Below, one piece after another: positions 9,194-18,758 of a stretch of 64,000 bases of DNA. Position 1 is the first letter of the stretch. Each line of letters starts with the position of its first letter. The stretch is from contig JACKLI010000001.1 in NCBI GenBank assembly GCA_024235995.1, forward strand, positions 1,984,001-2,048,000. The letters run 5' to 3'. The notes beneath the pieces are model-generated. The model was not told the DNA's origin. It saw nothing but the letters and a program-made list of their open reading frames with translations, and ran no database searches. The DNA is from Burkholderiaceae bacterium (GTDB taxonomy: Bacteria; Pseudomonadota; Gammaproteobacteria; Burkholderiales; Burkholderiaceae_C). The position numbers were made by a program, and so were the translations under genes.

Positions 9194-11632
9194 ATGCAGT
9201 TTCCCGAATCCTGGTTGCGCAGCTTCTGCAACCCGCCGCTGTCCACGCAAGAGCTGGCCGACACCCTGACCATGGGCGGCTTCGAGGTCGAATCCCTGCG
9301 CCCGGTCGCGCCCCCGTTCACCCGCATCGTGGTGGGCGAGATCAAGGAGGCGGTGCAGCACCCCAACGCCGACCGCCTGCGCGTGTGCCAGGTCGATGCG
9401 GGGCAGGGCGCCTTGCTGGGCATCGTGTGCGGCGCGCCCAACGCCCGCGCCGGCATCAAGGTGCCGTGCGCGCTGGTGGGCGCCGAGCTGCCGCCGGGCG
9501 AGGACGGCAAGCCCTTCGTCATCAAGGTGGGCAAGCTGCGCGGGGTCGAAAGCCAGGGCATGCTGTGCTCGGCGCGCGAGCTGGGCCTGTCGGACGACCA
9601 CGGCGGCCTGCTGGAGCTGCCCGCCGAGCTGGCCGTGGGCCAGGATCTGCGCGCCGCGCTCGATCTGGACGACACCGTGCTCGAGCTCAAGCTCACGCCC
9701 AACCTGGGCCACGCGCTCAGCGTCTACGGCGTGGCGCGCGAGCTCTCGGCGCTGACCGGCGCCCCGCTGCAAACGCCCGCGATCGCGCCGGTGGCGGCCG
9801 GCATGGCCGAGGTGCTGCCCGTCACCGTCAGCGCGCCCGAGCTGTGCGGGCGCTTCTCGGGCCGCGTGATCCGCCACGTCGACACCCGCGCCGCCACCCC
9901 CGCGTGGATGGTCGATCGCCTGGCGCGCTGTGGCCAGCGCAGCGTGAGCGCGCTGGTGGACATCTCTAACTACGTGATGTTCGAATACGGCCGGCCGACC
10001 CACATCTTCGACCTGGACAAGATCCACGGCGGGCTTCATGTCCGCTGGGGCCGCGCCGGCGAGCGGCTCAAGCTGCTGAACGGCAACACCGTCGAGCTGG
10101 ATGAAACCGTGGGCGTGATCGCCGATGCGCACGCCGTCGAGTCCCTGGCCGGCATCATGGGCGGCGACGCCACGGCGGTGTCCGACGACACGCGAAGCAT
10201 CTACGTCGAGGCCGCCTTCTGGTGGCCCGATACCGTGGCCGGCCGCTCGCGCCGCTACAACTTCGCCACCGACGCGGGCCACCGCTTCGAGCGCGGCGTC
10301 GATCCCTCGCTGACGGTGGCGCACATCGAGCGCATCACGCAGCTCATCATCGACATCTGCGGCACGCCGCAAACGCAGTGCGGCCCCATCGACGACCAGC
10401 AGCCCCAAATGCCTGCGCCCCAGCCCGTCACGCTGCGCGTGGCGCGCGCGGCCAAGGTCATCGGCATGCCGCTCACGCAGGCGCAGTGCGCCGACGTGCT
10501 GCGCCGCCTGGGCCTGAGCTTCACCGAAGGCGAGGGCACGCTGACCGTGGCGCCGCCGGCGTATCGGTTCGACCTGCGCATCGAGGAAGACCTGATCGAG
10601 GAGGTGGCGCGCATCATCGGCTACCAGCAGTTGCCCGAGACCGCGCCGCTGGCCCCCAGCGTGCCGCGTACGCGCTCCGAATCGCGCCGCAGCGCCTTCG
10701 ACGTGCGCCATGCCTTGGCCGACCTGGGCTATCTGGAGACCATCAACTTCAGCTTCGTCGACGAGGCCTGGGAGCGCGATCTGGCCGGCAACGCCAACCC
10801 GGTGCGCCTGCTCAACCCCATCGCCAGCCAGATGAACGTGATGCGCTCGTCGCTGCTGGGCTCGCTGCTGGACGTGCTCAAGCACAACGTCGACCGCCGC
10901 GCCAGCCGCCTGCGCGTGTTCGAGGTCGGGCGCGTGTTCCTGCGCGACGCCTCGGTGGCCACCACCGACCACAGCGTGCGCGGCGTGAACCAGCCGCTGC
11001 GCGTGGCGGGCCTGATTCATGGGCCGGCCCAGCGCCAGGGTTGGGGCGGCGCCGAGCGGCCGGCCGACTTTTACGACGCCAAGGGCGACGTGCAGGCGCT
11101 GCTGGCGCCGCGGCTCGCCCGCTTCGAACGCGCCGAGCACCCGGCCCTGCATCCCGGCCGCTGCGCCAGCGTGCACCTGGCGGGGCAGCTCATCGGCCAC
11201 GTGGGCGAGCTGCATCCGCGCTGGCGCCAGGCCTGGGGCTTGTCGCATGCGCCGGTGCTGTTCGAGCTGGACTTGCAGGCCGTGCTGCAGCGCCCCATGC
11301 CCACGCTGGCGGCGCTGCCGCGCCAGCTGCCGGTGGAGCGCGACCTGGCCGTGGTCGTGGCCGAAGGCGTGACGCACGAGCAACTGCAGCAGTGCGTGCG
11401 CGGCGCAGCGGTGGATGCGCGCCTGCTGGACGTTACTTTGTTCGACATCTACCGGCCCAAGCCCGGCGCCGAGGCTGCGGCGGGAATGTCGGCGGGTGAA
11501 AAGAGCATGGCCTTGCGCCTGGTGCTGGACGACGCCGAGGGCCAGAGCCTGGCCGACGAGCGCATCGATGCGGCGGTGGGCGCCGTGCTGGCCGCCTTGC
11601 AGGCGCAACTGGGCGCGCGCCTGCGGGCCTGA
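9194..11632 (+). CDS. pheT: Phenylalanine--tRNA ligase beta subunit
   Basis: Structural, editing and tRNA-binding partner of PheS, 812 residues, close to the usual 790-820. Domains in order: EMAP-like tRNA-binding domain (about 39-150; [15 protein letters not shown] and GAPNARAG), B3/B4 editing domain (about 210-380), B5 DNA-binding-like fold (about 400-475), catalytic-like module, and C-terminal ferredoxin-fold anticodon-binding domain (about 715-812; [10 protein letters not shown]). GAGGT precedes the ATG. It is co-transcribed with pheS, and ihfA follows 17 bases later, as in E. coli. Confidence 0.98.
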   Translation: MQFPESWLRSFCNPPLSTQELADTLTMGGFEVESLRPVAPPFTRIVVGEIKEAVQHPNADRLRVCQVDAGQGALLGIVCGAPNARAGIKVPCALVGAELPPGEDGKPFVIKVGKLRGVESQGMLCSARELGLSDDHGGLLELPAELAVGQDLRAALDLDDTVLELKLTPNLGHALSVYGVARELSALTGAPLQTPAIAPVAAGMAEVLPVTVSAPELCGRFSGRVIRHVDTRAATPAWMVDRLARCGQRSVSALVDISNYVMFEYGRPTHIFDLDKIHGGLHVRWGRAGERLKLLNGNTVELDETVGVIADAHAVESLAGIMGGDATAVSDDTRSIYVEAAFWWPDTVAGRSRRYNFATDAGHRFERGVDPSLTVAHIERITQLIIDICGTPQTQCGPIDDQQPQMPAPQPVTLRVARAAKVIGMPLTQAQCADVLRRLGLSFTEGEGTLTVAPPAYRFDLRIEEDLIEEVARIIGYQQLPETAPLAPSVPRTRSESRRSAFDVRHALADLGYLETINFSFVDEAWERDLAGNANPVRLLNPIASQMNVMRSSLLGSLLDVLKHNVDRRASRLRVFEVGRVFLRDASVATTDHSVRGVNQPLRVAGLIHGPAQRQGWGGAERPADFYDAKGDVQALLAPRLARFERAEHPALHPGRCASVHLAGQLIGHVGELHPRWRQAWGLSHAPVLFELDLQAVLQRPMPTLAALPRQLPVERDLAVVVAEGVTHEQLQQCVRGAAVDARLLDVTLFDIYRPKPGAEAAAGMSAGEKSMALRLVLDDAEGQSLADERIDAAVGAVLAALQAQLGARLRA

Positions 11633-11649
11633 GCGAAGGAGGCAACATC

Positions 11650-12012
11650 ATGTCCGCGGACCCATCCCCCATCGCCACGCTGGCGGTCGACAGCCTGGAA
11701 ACCTCGGCCTTGACCAAGGCCCAGCTGGCCGAACTGCTGTTCGAGCAGATCGGCCTGAACAAGCGCGAAGCCAAGGAGATGGTGGATGCGTTCTTCGAGC
11801 TGATCAGCCAGTCCCTGGTGGGCGGCGAGGAGGTCAAGCTCTCGGGCTTCGGCAACTTCCAGTTGCGCATCAAGGCGCCGCGTCCCGGCCGCAACCCGCG
11901 CACGGGCGAGCTCATTCCCATCGAGGCGCGCCAGGTCGTCACCTTTCACGCCAGCCAGAAGCTCAAGGACCAGGTCCAGGGCGCGGCTGGAGCCGACCCG
12001 GGTGCTGCCTGA
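11650..12012 (+). CDS. ihfA: Integration host factor subunit alpha
   Basis: DNA-bending nucleoid protein acting as a heterodimer with IhfB. The 120-residue product has the HU/IHF fold: [36 protein letters not shown] and the minor-groove arm [10 protein letters not shown]. It has about 20 extra N-terminal residues ([19 protein letters not shown]) before the usual start and a short Ala/Gly-rich tail; such N-terminal extensions occur in Burkholderiales. The start is supported by AAGGAGG 7 bases upstream. Its position directly after pheT is conserved. Confidence 0.96.
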   Translation: MSADPSPIATLAVDSLETSALTKAQLAELLFEQIGLNKREAKEMVDAFFELISQSLVGGEEVKLSGFGNFQLRIKAPRPGRNPRTGELIPIEARQVVTFHASQKLKDQVQGAAGADPGAA

Positions 12013-12130
12013 GGGCGACAGAACGCGCCACGCAGGGCGATTGGTTCACGTTGCCGAGGCTTAAGCGGCTTGCCGAACCGGCCCGAGCACGGCAACATGC
12101 AAGGCCTGCCCACTGTCTGCTCTCACACCC

Positions 12131-12577
12131 ATGGCCGCGATGCAACCCATCCTGCCGCCCATCCCCGCCAAACGCTACTTCACCATCGGCGAGGTGGGCG
12201 AGCTGTGCGCCGTCAAGCCTCACGTGCTGCGCTATTGGGAGCAGGAATTCACCCAGTTGCGCCCTATGAAGCGCCAGGGCAACCGGCGCTACTACCAGCA
12301 CCACGAGGTGCTGATGATTCGCCGCATCCGCGAGCTGCTGTACGAGCAGGGCTTTTCCATCCACGGCGCGCGCCTCAAGCTGGCGCAAGGCGCCCAGCAC
12401 GGCCGCGGCCTGGTGCCCGCCGACGCCAGCGAAGCGATGCCGGATGAAGGCCCGGACGCCCGCGCGGAGGGCCAGGCGCCACTCACCATCGCCGCATCGG
12501 CCGATACCGCCACCTGCCTGGCCGCCGTTGCCGCCGAACTGCGCGAGATTCGCCGCTTGCTCACCGTCGATTTTTGA
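12131..12577 (+). CDS. MerR-family transcriptional regulator
   Basis: A 148-residue regulator with an N-terminal MerR winged helix: YFTIGEVGELCAVKPHVLRY, then WEQEF and the second-helix region RRYYQHHEVLMIRRIRELLY. No cysteine cluster for metal sensing is seen in the C-terminal part, which is Ala-rich and ends in a helix LREIRRLLTVDF. This gene follows ihfA in very many proteobacteria, where its ligand is unknown. ATG 12140 is an alternative start. It is followed by tRNA-Pro. Confidence 0.93.
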   Translation: MAAMQPILPPIPAKRYFTIGEVGELCAVKPHVLRYWEQEFTQLRPMKRQGNRRYYQHHEVLMIRRIRELLYEQGFSIHGARLKLAQGAQHGRGLVPADASEAMPDEGPDARAEGQAPLTIAASADTATCLAAVAAELREIRRLLTVDF

Positions 12578-12608
12578 TCGGCCGGCCAGTTCGGGCGCTT
12601 TCACGCTA

Positions 12609-12614
12609 TATAAT
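12609..12614 (+). promoter_or_regulatory. -10 element of the tRNA-Pro promoter
   Basis: A consensus TATAAT lies 12 bases before the mature tRNA. I see no good -35 hexamer at 16-18 bases upstream. Confidence 0.6.
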
Positions 12615-12625
12615 CAAAGGCTTGT

Positions 12626-12702
12626 CGGCGTGTAGCGCAGCCTGGTAGCGCACTTGCATGGGGTGCAAGGGGTCGCGAGTTCGAATCCCGCCACGCCGAC
12701 CA
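12626..12702 (+). tRNA. tRNA-Pro (anticodon GGG)
   Basis: Acceptor stem CGGCGTG pairs with CACGCCG; anticodon stem CTTGC/GCAAG encloses ATGGGGT, giving anticodon GGG (codon CCC); T arm GCGAG-TTCGAAT-CCCGC is canonical; CCA is encoded. Preceded by TATAAT and followed by an intrinsic terminator, so it is a single-gene unit. Confidence 0.97.
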
Positions 12703-12718
12703 TCTTTTAAATGAAATC

Positions 12719-12753
12719 AACGGGTTACAGCAGAAATGCCGTAACCCGTTTTT
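12719..12753 (+). terminator. Intrinsic terminator after tRNA-Pro
   Basis: AACGGGTTAC and GTAACCCGTT form a 10-bp stem with a 12-base loop, followed by five T. Confidence 0.88.
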
Positions 12754-12767
12754 CGATGCCGCGCGCA

Positions 12768-13220
12768 TCAGGGTTGCAGCTTGGCCAGCGCCTCCCGCTT
12801 GCCCATCTTGAGCACGGTCCGAATGCGCTCGAGCTGCGCAGCCCGTGGCGCCACTTTCCCGCTTTCCCATCGGGCCACGGAGAGCGCCGAGGCTTCCAGC
12901 AGCGCCGCCATGGCCTGCTGCGAAAGACCCAGTTGCTCGCGCTTGGCCGCCAGCACCTCCGCCTTGAACTGGAACCGGCGTCCCCCGCGTGCCCGAGCCT
13001 CGGCGTCCTGGGCCTGCGCTTTGCCCGGGGCGGCCTGATGGACTGCGGCTTTGTGCAGACCCCTCACCTGCGACACCAGGTCCTTGACGTCCCGCTTGAG
13101 CGACACGATCGCGGCGCGCTGCGCGGTGACGGTCTTGCGCAGGTTGCCCAGTTCGCCCTTGATCTCCTTGCGCGCCATGCGCAGGACCTCGGCCCGGAAT
13201 GCGTCGGAGAAAGCTGTCAT
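12768..13220 (-). CDS. XRE-type helix-turn-helix protein with N-terminal coiled coil
   Basis: A 150-residue protein starting MTAFSDAFRAEVLRMARKE. The first 70 residues are highly charged and heptad-like (coiled coil likely), followed by an Ala/Gln-rich linker, then a C-terminal XRE helix-turn-helix: REQLGLSQQAMAALLE with ALSVARWESGK as recognition part. The order (HTH at the C-terminus) resembles small regulators widespread in Burkholderiales. I placed the start at the first Met with family-like sequence; the frame stays open further upstream, but that part lies across a terminator. Its target genes are unknown. Confidence 0.75.
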   Translation of the reverse strand: MTAFSDAFRAEVLRMARKEIKGELGNLRKTVTAQRAAIVSLKRDVKDLVSQVRGLHKAAVHQAAPGKAQAQDAEARARGGRRFQFKAEVLAAKREQLGLSQQAMAALLEASALSVARWESGKVAPRAAQLERIRTVLKMGKREALAKLQP

Positions 13221-13529
13221 CGTTTCACCCAGTCTGTGGAAGGTGTGGAGCTTAGCGGCTCCGACAAAAAGCCGCCCGGGGCCGAGGCGCACGGGCGGCT
13301 TGCGGATTCCCTGCCCTCGGCGCCCAGGGGGGTGCGGGCCAGATGGGTGTCGACCCTCTCGGTCGGTATTCCAAAGAGCTTGAGGCGGTCGGAGGATGGG
13401 CTGACGAACTACGTGCCCGAGGACTTGCCTGCAGACAGCCGATGCGTTGACTGCGGCCCCCATCCATTCCCGCGAGCCGCTGGGAACTTCCCATTGCTAC
13501 GTTATGTGTAGCTGCCAACGCTTGTTCGG
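13221..13529. other. Gene-poor stretch between the XRE gene and tRNA-His
   Basis: No convincing protein gene in either strand. It contains a reverse-strand terminator (13266-13301) about 230 bases downstream of tRNA-His, so an unannotated reverse-strand transcript may end there. I did not recognise a known RNA family. Confidence 0.4.
13266..13301 (-). terminator. Reverse-strand intrinsic terminator
   Basis: On the reverse strand AAGCCGCCCG and CGGGCGGCTT form a 10-bp stem (13-base loop) followed by five T. It would end transcripts entering from tRNA-His or from an unknown short transcript. Confidence 0.8.
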
Positions 13530-13605
13530 TGGGGTGGCTGATGGGACTCGAACCCACGACAACCAGAATCACAATCTGGGACTCTACCAACTGAGCTACA
13601 GCCAC
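13530..13605 (-). tRNA. tRNA-His (anticodon GTG)
   Basis: On the reverse strand the acceptor stem GTGGCTG pairs with CAGCCAC; an extra G precedes position 1, facing the discriminator C as expected for tRNA-His. The anticodon loop contains GTG in ATTGTGATT, the T arm is GTGGG-TTCGAAT-CCCAT, and CCA is encoded. Confidence 0.97.
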
Positions 13606-13664
13606 CGCGTCAAGCCATTGATTATAGCTTGCGTTTGTGTTCGGCCCGATCGGCCGTGCCCATG

Positions 13665-13689
13665 AAAAAGCCCCGCGCGGGCGGGGCTT
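13665..13689 (-). terminator. Terminator of the YccA-family gene
   Basis: AAGCCCCGC/GCGGGGCTT, 9-bp stem with four-base loop, followed by five T on the reverse strand, 23 bases after the stop codon. Confidence 0.9.
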
Positions 13690-13711
13690 GCAAGCGGGAG
13701 GAAAAGCGCGC

Positions 13712-14413
13712 TCAGTCGCTGCTGCCGCCCAGTCCCAGCAGGGCCAGCAGGCCCTGGAAGACGTTGAACAGGTCCAGGTACAGGGCCAGGGTGGCGCTGA
13801 TGTAGTTGGTCTCGCCACCGTCGACGATGCGCTTGAGGTCATACAGCATGTACAGGCTGAACACGCCCACGCACAGGGTGCTGATGACCAGCATGCCGGC
13901 GGTGGAGCCGACGAACACGTTGATGATGGCGCCGACGATGATGACCAGGGCGCCGACGAACAGCCACTTGCCCATGCCCGACAGGTCGCGCTTGATGAAG
14001 GTGGACAGGCTGGCCATGACGAAGAACACGCCCGCCGTGCCGGCCATCGCGGTCATCACCAGTTCGTGGCCGTTCTTAAAGCCCAGCACCATGGCGATCA
14101 TGCGCGAGAGCATCAGGCCCATGAAGAAGGTGAAGGCCAGCAGCATGGGCACGCCGGCGGCCGAGTTCTTGGTCTTCTCGATCCCGTACATGAGGCCGAA
14201 GGCACCGCCCAGGAACACCACCAGGCCCAGGCCGCCGCCCAGGCTGGCGGTGATGCCGGTGGCCACGCCCAGCCAGGCGCCCAGCACGGTCGGGATCAGG
14301 CTGAGCGCCAGCAGCCAGTAGGTGTTGCGCAACACCTTGTTGCGCTGCGCCTGCAGCGCGCCGGTGCCTTGCGCACCACCCAGGTAGGGGGAGGGGGAAA
14401 AGCGGTCGGTCAT
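13712..14413 (-). CDS. Bax inhibitor-1/YccA family membrane protein
   Basis: A 233-residue inner-membrane protein with about seven hydrophobic segments; conserved parts include YWLLALSLIPTVLGAWLG near the first segment, a FMGLMLSRM segment and the C-terminal NVFQGLLALLGLGGSSD typical of proteobacterial YccA/YbhL. E. coli YccA binds FtsH and limits its degradation of membrane proteins; that role is by family. I chose ATG 14413 because AAGGAGAT stands 7 bases before it; an upstream in-frame ATG (14488) overlaps the promoter. It has its own promoter and terminator. Confidence 0.93.
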   Translation of the reverse strand: MTDRFSPSPYLGGAQGTGALQAQRNKVLRNTYWLLALSLIPTVLGAWLGVATGITASLGGGLGLVVFLGGAFGLMYGIEKTKNSAAGVPMLLAFTFFMGLMLSRMIAMVLGFKNGHELVMTAMAGTAGVFFVMASLSTFIKRDLSGMGKWLFVGALVIIVGAIINVFVGSTAGMLVISTLCVGVFSLYMLYDLKRIVDGGETNYISATLALYLDLFNVFQGLLALLGLGGSSD

Positions 14414-14470
14414 GGTGTCGATCTCCTTGCGGGCATCCTGTGGCAGCCACCGTGGCGGCCTGTCGAGGTC

Positions 14471-14498
14471 ATTGTACGTAGACTGCAAATGATCGCAA
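14471..14498 (-). promoter_or_regulatory. Promoter of the YccA-family gene
   Basis: On the reverse strand TTGCGA, 16-base spacer, TACAAT; transcription would start about 50 bases before the ribosome site. Confidence 0.55.
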
Positions 14499-14585
14499 AA
14501 ATTCCCTTTTCAAGGGCTTGACTTGTTGTTGCCGCCCTGTTTGCACTCCGAGCGATGGCAGAGGTTATGCTCCGCATATCCCGTT

Positions 14586-14596
14586 TTGTATACAGT
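14586..14596 (+). promoter_or_regulatory. Operator candidate TTGTATACAGT upstream of the heme-binding gene
   Basis: The palindromic core TGTATACA (14587-14594) lies 50 bases before the GlcG/HbpS-type gene. The same 11-mer occurs in inverse orientation before puuD (31865-31875), suggesting a shared regulator. The core overlaps a possible -10 sequence TATACA. Confidence 0.5.
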
Positions 14597-14646
14597 CGCC
14601 CCGCGGTGGGTGCGACAGCGCGGGTGCATGACACCGTGGAACGACC

Positions 14647-15072
14647 ATGAAATCGAAAGCAGTCCTGGAATCGGCCGAGATCAAGGCCATCGCCCACGCC
14701 GCGGAGGCCGAGGCGCTGAAGAACCAATGGCGGGTGACGATCGCCATCGTCGACGACGGTGGCCACCTGCTGCACCTGAGCCGCCTGGACGACGCGGTGC
14801 CCATGAGCGCGCAGGTGGCCCCGGCCAAGGCGCGCAGGGCGGCGCTGGGGCGGCGCGAGAGCAAGATCTTCGAGGACATGATCAACGGCGGGCGCACGGC
14901 CTTTCTGTCGGTGCCCGGCATGGACGGCCTGCTGGAGGGCGGCGTGCCCATCCTGGTGGACGGCCAGTGCGTGGGTGCCGTGGGCGTGAGCGGCGTCAAG
15001 TCGAACGAAGACGCGCAAATTGCGCGCGCGGGCGTGGCGGCGCTGGAAGCCGCGGTGAAAAAAGCTCAGTAA
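14647..15072 (+). CDS. GlcG/HbpS family heme-binding protein
   Basis: A 141-residue single-domain protein of the GlcG/HbpS (DUF336) family. Conserved features are ALKNQWRVTIAIVDDGGHLLHL, a PAKARRAALGRRES helix, PGMDGLLEGGVPI and the closing GQCVGAVGVSGV. Family members bind heme or related cofactors and are found beside oxidative catabolic genes, including glycolate and purine breakdown. No signal peptide is visible, so it is cytoplasmic. Its 3' end overlaps the convergent ppsR gene by seven bases. The shared upstream motif with puuD hints at purine catabolism; this link is inference. Confidence 0.88.
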   Translation: MKSKAVLESAEIKAIAHAAEAEALKNQWRVTIAIVDDGGHLLHLSRLDDAVPMSAQVAPAKARRAALGRRESKIFEDMINGGRTAFLSVPGMDGLLEGGVPILVDGQCVGAVGVSGVKSNEDAQIARAGVAALEAAVKKAQ

Positions 15073-15887
15073 TTCATCCGCTCCGGCCGCACGTCCTGCA
15101 GGATGGTGGTGGCGATCTCCTCGATCGACTTGGTGGTGGTCGATAGCCAGCGGATGCCGGCGCGGCGCATCATGGCCTCGGCCTCGGCCACCTCCATGCG
15201 GCAGTTGTCCAGCGCGGCGTAGCGCGAGTTGGGGCGCCGCTCGGCGCGGATCTCGGCCAGGCGTTCGGGGGCGATGGTCAGGCCGAAGATCTTCTTGCGC
15301 CAGGGCAGCAGCGCCGAGGGCAGTTGGCGGCGCTCGAAGTCCTCGGGGATCAGCGGGTAGTTGGCCGCCTTCAGGCCGAACTGCATGGCCAGGTACAGGC
15401 TGGTCGGCGTCTTGCCGCTGCGGCTGACGCCGACCAGGATCACGTCGGCGCCGGCCAGGTCGCGGTGGCTCTGGCCGTCGTCGTGCTGCAGGCTGAAGTT
15501 GATGGCCTCGATGCGGTCGTGATAGGCCTGGCTGCGGCTGATGTCCGAAAAGCGCCCCACGCGGTGCAGGCTTTTCAGGCCCAACTCGGTCTCGATGGGC
15601 TGCACGAAGGTGCCGAACATGTCCAGCAGCATGCCCTTGCAGCCCGCGCGCAGGATGGCCAGCACCTGCGGGTCGACCAGGGTGGTGAAGACCAGCGGGC
15701 GCTGGCCTTCCACCTCGTGCACGTGGTTGATCTGGCGCACCGCCTGATGCGCCTTGTCGGGCGTGTCGGTGAAGGGCAGGCGCACGTGGCGCGGCGTGAA
15801 CTCGAACTGCGCCAGGATGGCGTTGCCGAAGGTTTCGGCCGTGATGCCGGTGCCGTCGGAGACGTAGAAAACGGTGCGGTGGGTCAT
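15066..15887 (-). CDS. ppsR: PEP synthase regulatory protein (bifunctional kinase/pyrophosphorylase)
   Basis: Controls PEP synthase by ADP-dependent phosphorylation and phosphate-dependent dephosphorylation of a threonine next to its catalytic His. The 273-residue protein starts HRTVFYVSDGTGITAET, the family hallmark, and has the P-loop-like GVSRSGKTPTSLYLA at about 153-167. It is divergent from ppsA, its target, with 190 bases between them, and converges on the heme-binding gene with a seven-base overlap. Length and motifs are complete. Confidence 0.96.
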   Translation of the reverse strand: MTHRTVFYVSDGTGITAETFGNAILAQFEFTPRHVRLPFTDTPDKAHQAVRQINHVHEVEGQRPLVFTTLVDPQVLAILRAGCKGMLLDMFGTFVQPIETELGLKSLHRVGRFSDISRSQAYHDRIEAINFSLQHDDGQSHRDLAGADVILVGVSRSGKTPTSLYLAMQFGLKAANYPLIPEDFERRQLPSALLPWRKKIFGLTIAPERLAEIRAERRPNSRYAALDNCRMEVAEAEAMMRRAGIRWLSTTTKSIEEIATTILQDVRPERMNY

Positions 15888-16078
15888 GGTGGGCCTGGGG
15901 TGCGGGCGGCCGGTTCGGGTGGCGCCCTTTTCTCTAGAATGGTGTCCATTATGCGAACCCGCCCATCGCGCCCTCCTGGCGCGCGCCCCGTTGCCGCGCC
16001 GCGCGCGCTGCCGGCCGGCGGTCGTTCGCTGCGCGCCGCCTGCCGCGCCCGCCGATTTTCAAACTCCGGAGCTTTCCC

Positions 16079-18469
16079 ATGTCTGCACTTTTCGAGGCGG
16101 CCGCCCTGGTCGTACCGTTTGAGAACCTGAGGATGACCGACGTCGAGGTCGTCGGCGGCAAGAACGCCAGCCTCGGCGAGATGATCTCGCAGCTGCCCCA
16201 GGGGGTGCGCGTGCCCACGGGCTTCGCCACCACGGCGCACGCGTTCCGCGAGTTTCTCAAGCACCAGGGCCTGCACGAGCGCATCAGCCAGCGCCTGGCC
16301 GCGCTCGACGTGGACGACGTGCGCGCGCTGGCCGCGGCTGGCGCCGAGATCCGCGGCTGGGTGGAAAACCAGCCCTTCCCGGCCGAGCTCGGCCAGGCCG
16401 TGCGCGCGGCGTTCGCGCAGCTGTCCGCGGGCAACGCCCAGGCCAGCTTTGCCGTGCGCTCCTCGGCCACGGCCGAGGACCTGCCCGACGCCTCGTTCGC
16501 CGGCCAGCAGGAGACCTTCCTGAACGTCGTTGGCATCGAGGACGTGCTGCACAAGATGAAGGAGGTGTTCGCCAGCCTCTACAACGACCGCGCCATCAGC
16601 TACCGCGTGCACAAGGGCTTCGCGCACGACGTGGTGGCGCTGTCCGCGGGCGTGCAGCGCATGGTGCGCTCCGACCTGGGCGCGTCCGGCGTAATGTTCA
16701 CCATCGACACCGAGAGCGGGTTCGATCAGGTCGTGTTCATCACCAGCAGCTACGGCCTGGGCGAGACCGTGGTGCAGGGCGCCGTGAACCCGGACGAGTT
16801 CTATGTGCACAAGCCCATGCTCAAGGCCGGCAAGCAGGCCGTGATCCGCCGCAACCTGGGCAGCAAGCTGATCCAGATGGTGTTCGCCAGCGCCGAGGAG
16901 AAGGCAGCCACCGGCAAGCTGGTCAAGACCACCGACGTGCCCACCGAGCTGCGCAACCGCTACAGCCTGACCGATGCCGATGTGCAGCAGCTGGCCCACT
17001 ACGCCCTGGTGATCGAGCAGCACTACGGCCGCCCCATGGACGTGGAGTGGGGCAAGGACGGCACGGACGGCCAGCTGTACATCCTGCAGGCGCGCCCCGA
17101 GACGGTGAAGAGCCAGTCCCAGGGCCAGGCCGAGCAGCGCTACAAGCTCAAGGGGCATGGCACCGTGCTGGCCGAGGGCCGCGCCATCGGCCAGAAGATC
17201 GGCACCGGCCCGGTGCGCCTGGTGCACGACATCGCCGAGATGGACAAGGTGCAGGCCGGCGACGTGCTGGTCACCGATATGACCGACCCGAACTGGGAGC
17301 CGGTGATGAAGAGGGCCAGCGCCATCGTCACCAACCGCGGCGGGCGCACCTGCCACGCGGCCATCATCGCGCGCGAGCTGGGCATCCCCGCCGTGGTCGG
17401 CTGCGGCCACGCCACCGAGCTGCTCAAGGAGGGCACGCTGGTCACGGTGAGCTGCGCCGAGGGCGATACCGGCAAGATCTACGACGGCCTGCTGGAGACC
17501 GAGGTCACCGAGGTGCAGCGCGGCGAGATGCCCAAGATCGGCACCAAGATCATGATGAACGTGGGCAACCCGCAGCTGGCCTTCGACTTCGCCCAACTGC
17601 CCAACGAGGGCGTGGGCCTGGCGCGGCTGGAGTTCATCATCAACAACAACATCGGCGTGCACCCCAAGGCGATCCTGGACTACCCGGCCGTCGATGCCGA
17701 CCTGAAAAAGGCCGTGGAGAGCGTGGCGCGCGGCCACGCCAGCCCGCGCGCCTTCTACGTGGACAAGGTGGCCGAGGGCGTAGCGACGATCGCCGCGGCC
17801 TTCTGGCCCAAGCCCGTCATCGTGCGTCTGTCGGACTTCAAGTCCAACGAATACCGCAAGCTCATCGGCGGCAGCCGTTACGAGCCCGAGGAAGAGAACC
17901 CCATGCTGGGCTTCCGCGGCGCGGCGCGCTACATCAGCGAGGACTTCGCCGAGGCGTTCTCGATGGAGTGCGAGGCCATCCGGCGCGTGCGCGGCGAGAT
18001 GGGCTTGACCAACGTGCAGGTCATGGTGCCCTTTGTGCGCACGCTCGGCCAGGCCAGGCGCGTGACCGAGCTGCTGGCCGAGCGGGGCCTCAAGCGCGGC
18101 GAGAACGAGCTCAAGATCATCATGATGTGCGAGGTGCCGAGCAACGCGGTGCTGGCCAACGAGTTCCTCGAATACTTCGACGGCTTCTCGGTCGGCTCCA
18201 ACGATCTGACGCAGCTCACGCTGGGGTTGGACCGCGACTCGGGGCTGGAGCTGCTGGCGCACGACTTCGACGAGCGCGACCCGGCGGTGAAGGCCCTGCT
18301 CAGGCAGGCGATCGCCGCCTGCAAGGCGCAGGGCAAGTACGTCGGCATCTGCGGCCAGGGGCCCAGCGACCACCCCGACTTCGCCCGCTGGCTGGCCGAC
18401 GAGGGCATCGCCTCGATCTCGCTCAACCCCGACAGCGTGATCGACACCTGGACGCTGCTGGCGCAGTAG
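16079..18469 (+). CDS. ppsA: Phosphoenolpyruvate synthase
   Basis: Converts pyruvate, ATP and water to PEP, AMP and phosphate, allowing gluconeogenic growth on C3 compounds and acids. The 796-residue chain has the ATP-grasp domain (about 15-345; [21 protein letters not shown]), the swivelling phosphohistidine domain with the catalytic site [15 protein letters not shown] (His near 424; the preceding Thr is the target of PpsR), and the PEP-binding barrel (about 480-790; [25 protein letters not shown]). CGGAG precedes the start. Divergent ppsR is its post-translational regulator. The symporter genes downstream may follow on the same strand. Confidence 0.98.
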   Translation: MSALFEAAALVVPFENLRMTDVEVVGGKNASLGEMISQLPQGVRVPTGFATTAHAFREFLKHQGLHERISQRLAALDVDDVRALAAAGAEIRGWVENQPFPAELGQAVRAAFAQLSAGNAQASFAVRSSATAEDLPDASFAGQQETFLNVVGIEDVLHKMKEVFASLYNDRAISYRVHKGFAHDVVALSAGVQRMVRSDLGASGVMFTIDTESGFDQVVFITSSYGLGETVVQGAVNPDEFYVHKPMLKAGKQAVIRRNLGSKLIQMVFASAEEKAATGKLVKTTDVPTELRNRYSLTDADVQQLAHYALVIEQHYGRPMDVEWGKDGTDGQLYILQARPETVKSQSQGQAEQRYKLKGHGTVLAEGRAIGQKIGTGPVRLVHDIAEMDKVQAGDVLVTDMTDPNWEPVMKRASAIVTNRGGRTCHAAIIARELGIPAVVGCGHATELLKEGTLVTVSCAEGDTGKIYDGLLETEVTEVQRGEMPKIGTKIMMNVGNPQLAFDFAQLPNEGVGLARLEFIINNNIGVHPKAILDYPAVDADLKKAVESVARGHASPRAFYVDKVAEGVATIAAAFWPKPVIVRLSDFKSNEYRKLIGGSRYEPEEENPMLGFRGAARYISEDFAEAFSMECEAIRRVRGEMGLTNVQVMVPFVRTLGQARRVTELLAERGLKRGENELKIIMMCEVPSNAVLANEFLEYFDGFSVGSNDLTQLTLGLDRDSGLELLAHDFDERDPAVKALLRQAIAACKAQGKYVGICGQGPSDHPDFARWLADEGIASISLNPDSVIDTWTLLAQ

Positions 18470-18491
18470 CCCGGCCGCCGCCACCACCGCC

Positions 18492-18758
18492 ATGGCCGCA
18501 CCGCCCGCCCCGCCGTCTCCACCCGCGCGGGCGGCGCGCTGGCGCGGCCTGCTGCTGGCGCTGTGGGCGGCGGCGTCCTTCGGCGTGGCCTTTTTCGCGC
18601 GCGAGCTGACGCAGGTGGTGGCCGGCTGGCCGCTCAACTACTGGTGGATGGCGCAGGGCGGCGTGCTGCTGTTCATCGCCCTGGTGGCCGGCTACGCCTT
18701 CTGGATGAACCGCCACCCCGAAGCCGACGACGAGGAGGCGCATGAGCCGCGGCCCTGA
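18492..18758 (+). CDS. DUF4212 small subunit of a Na+/solute symporter
   Basis: An 88-residue membrane protein with two hydrophobic segments (about 18-36 and 55-76) and the conserved FARELTQVVAGWPLNYWWMAQG between them, characteristic of the small protein that accompanies VC_2705-type sodium/solute symporters. The N-terminus is Pro/Ala-rich. It overlaps the start of the large symporter gene by 17 bases, so the two are translated together and probably form a complex in the inner membrane. The transported substrate (acetate or a similar acid is often assumed) is not shown. Confidence 0.9.
   Translation: MAAPPAPPSPPARAARWRGLLLALWAAASFGVAFFARELTQVVAGWPLNYWWMAQGGVLLFIALVAGYAFWMNRHPEADDEEAHEPRP

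Noticed and set aside
8096..11608. Long reverse open frame opposite pheST
   Set aside because: Shadow frame; pheS and pheT are fully supported on the other strand.
13329..13436. A 34-codon forward frame starting ATGGGTGTCGAC
   Set aside because: No ribosome site, no family recognised and codon use unlike neighbours; not enough to call a gene.
12768..13463. Longer version of the XRE-type protein starting at 13463
   Set aside because: The extra N-terminus runs through a reverse-strand terminator and has no family similarity; the start at 13220 is preferred.
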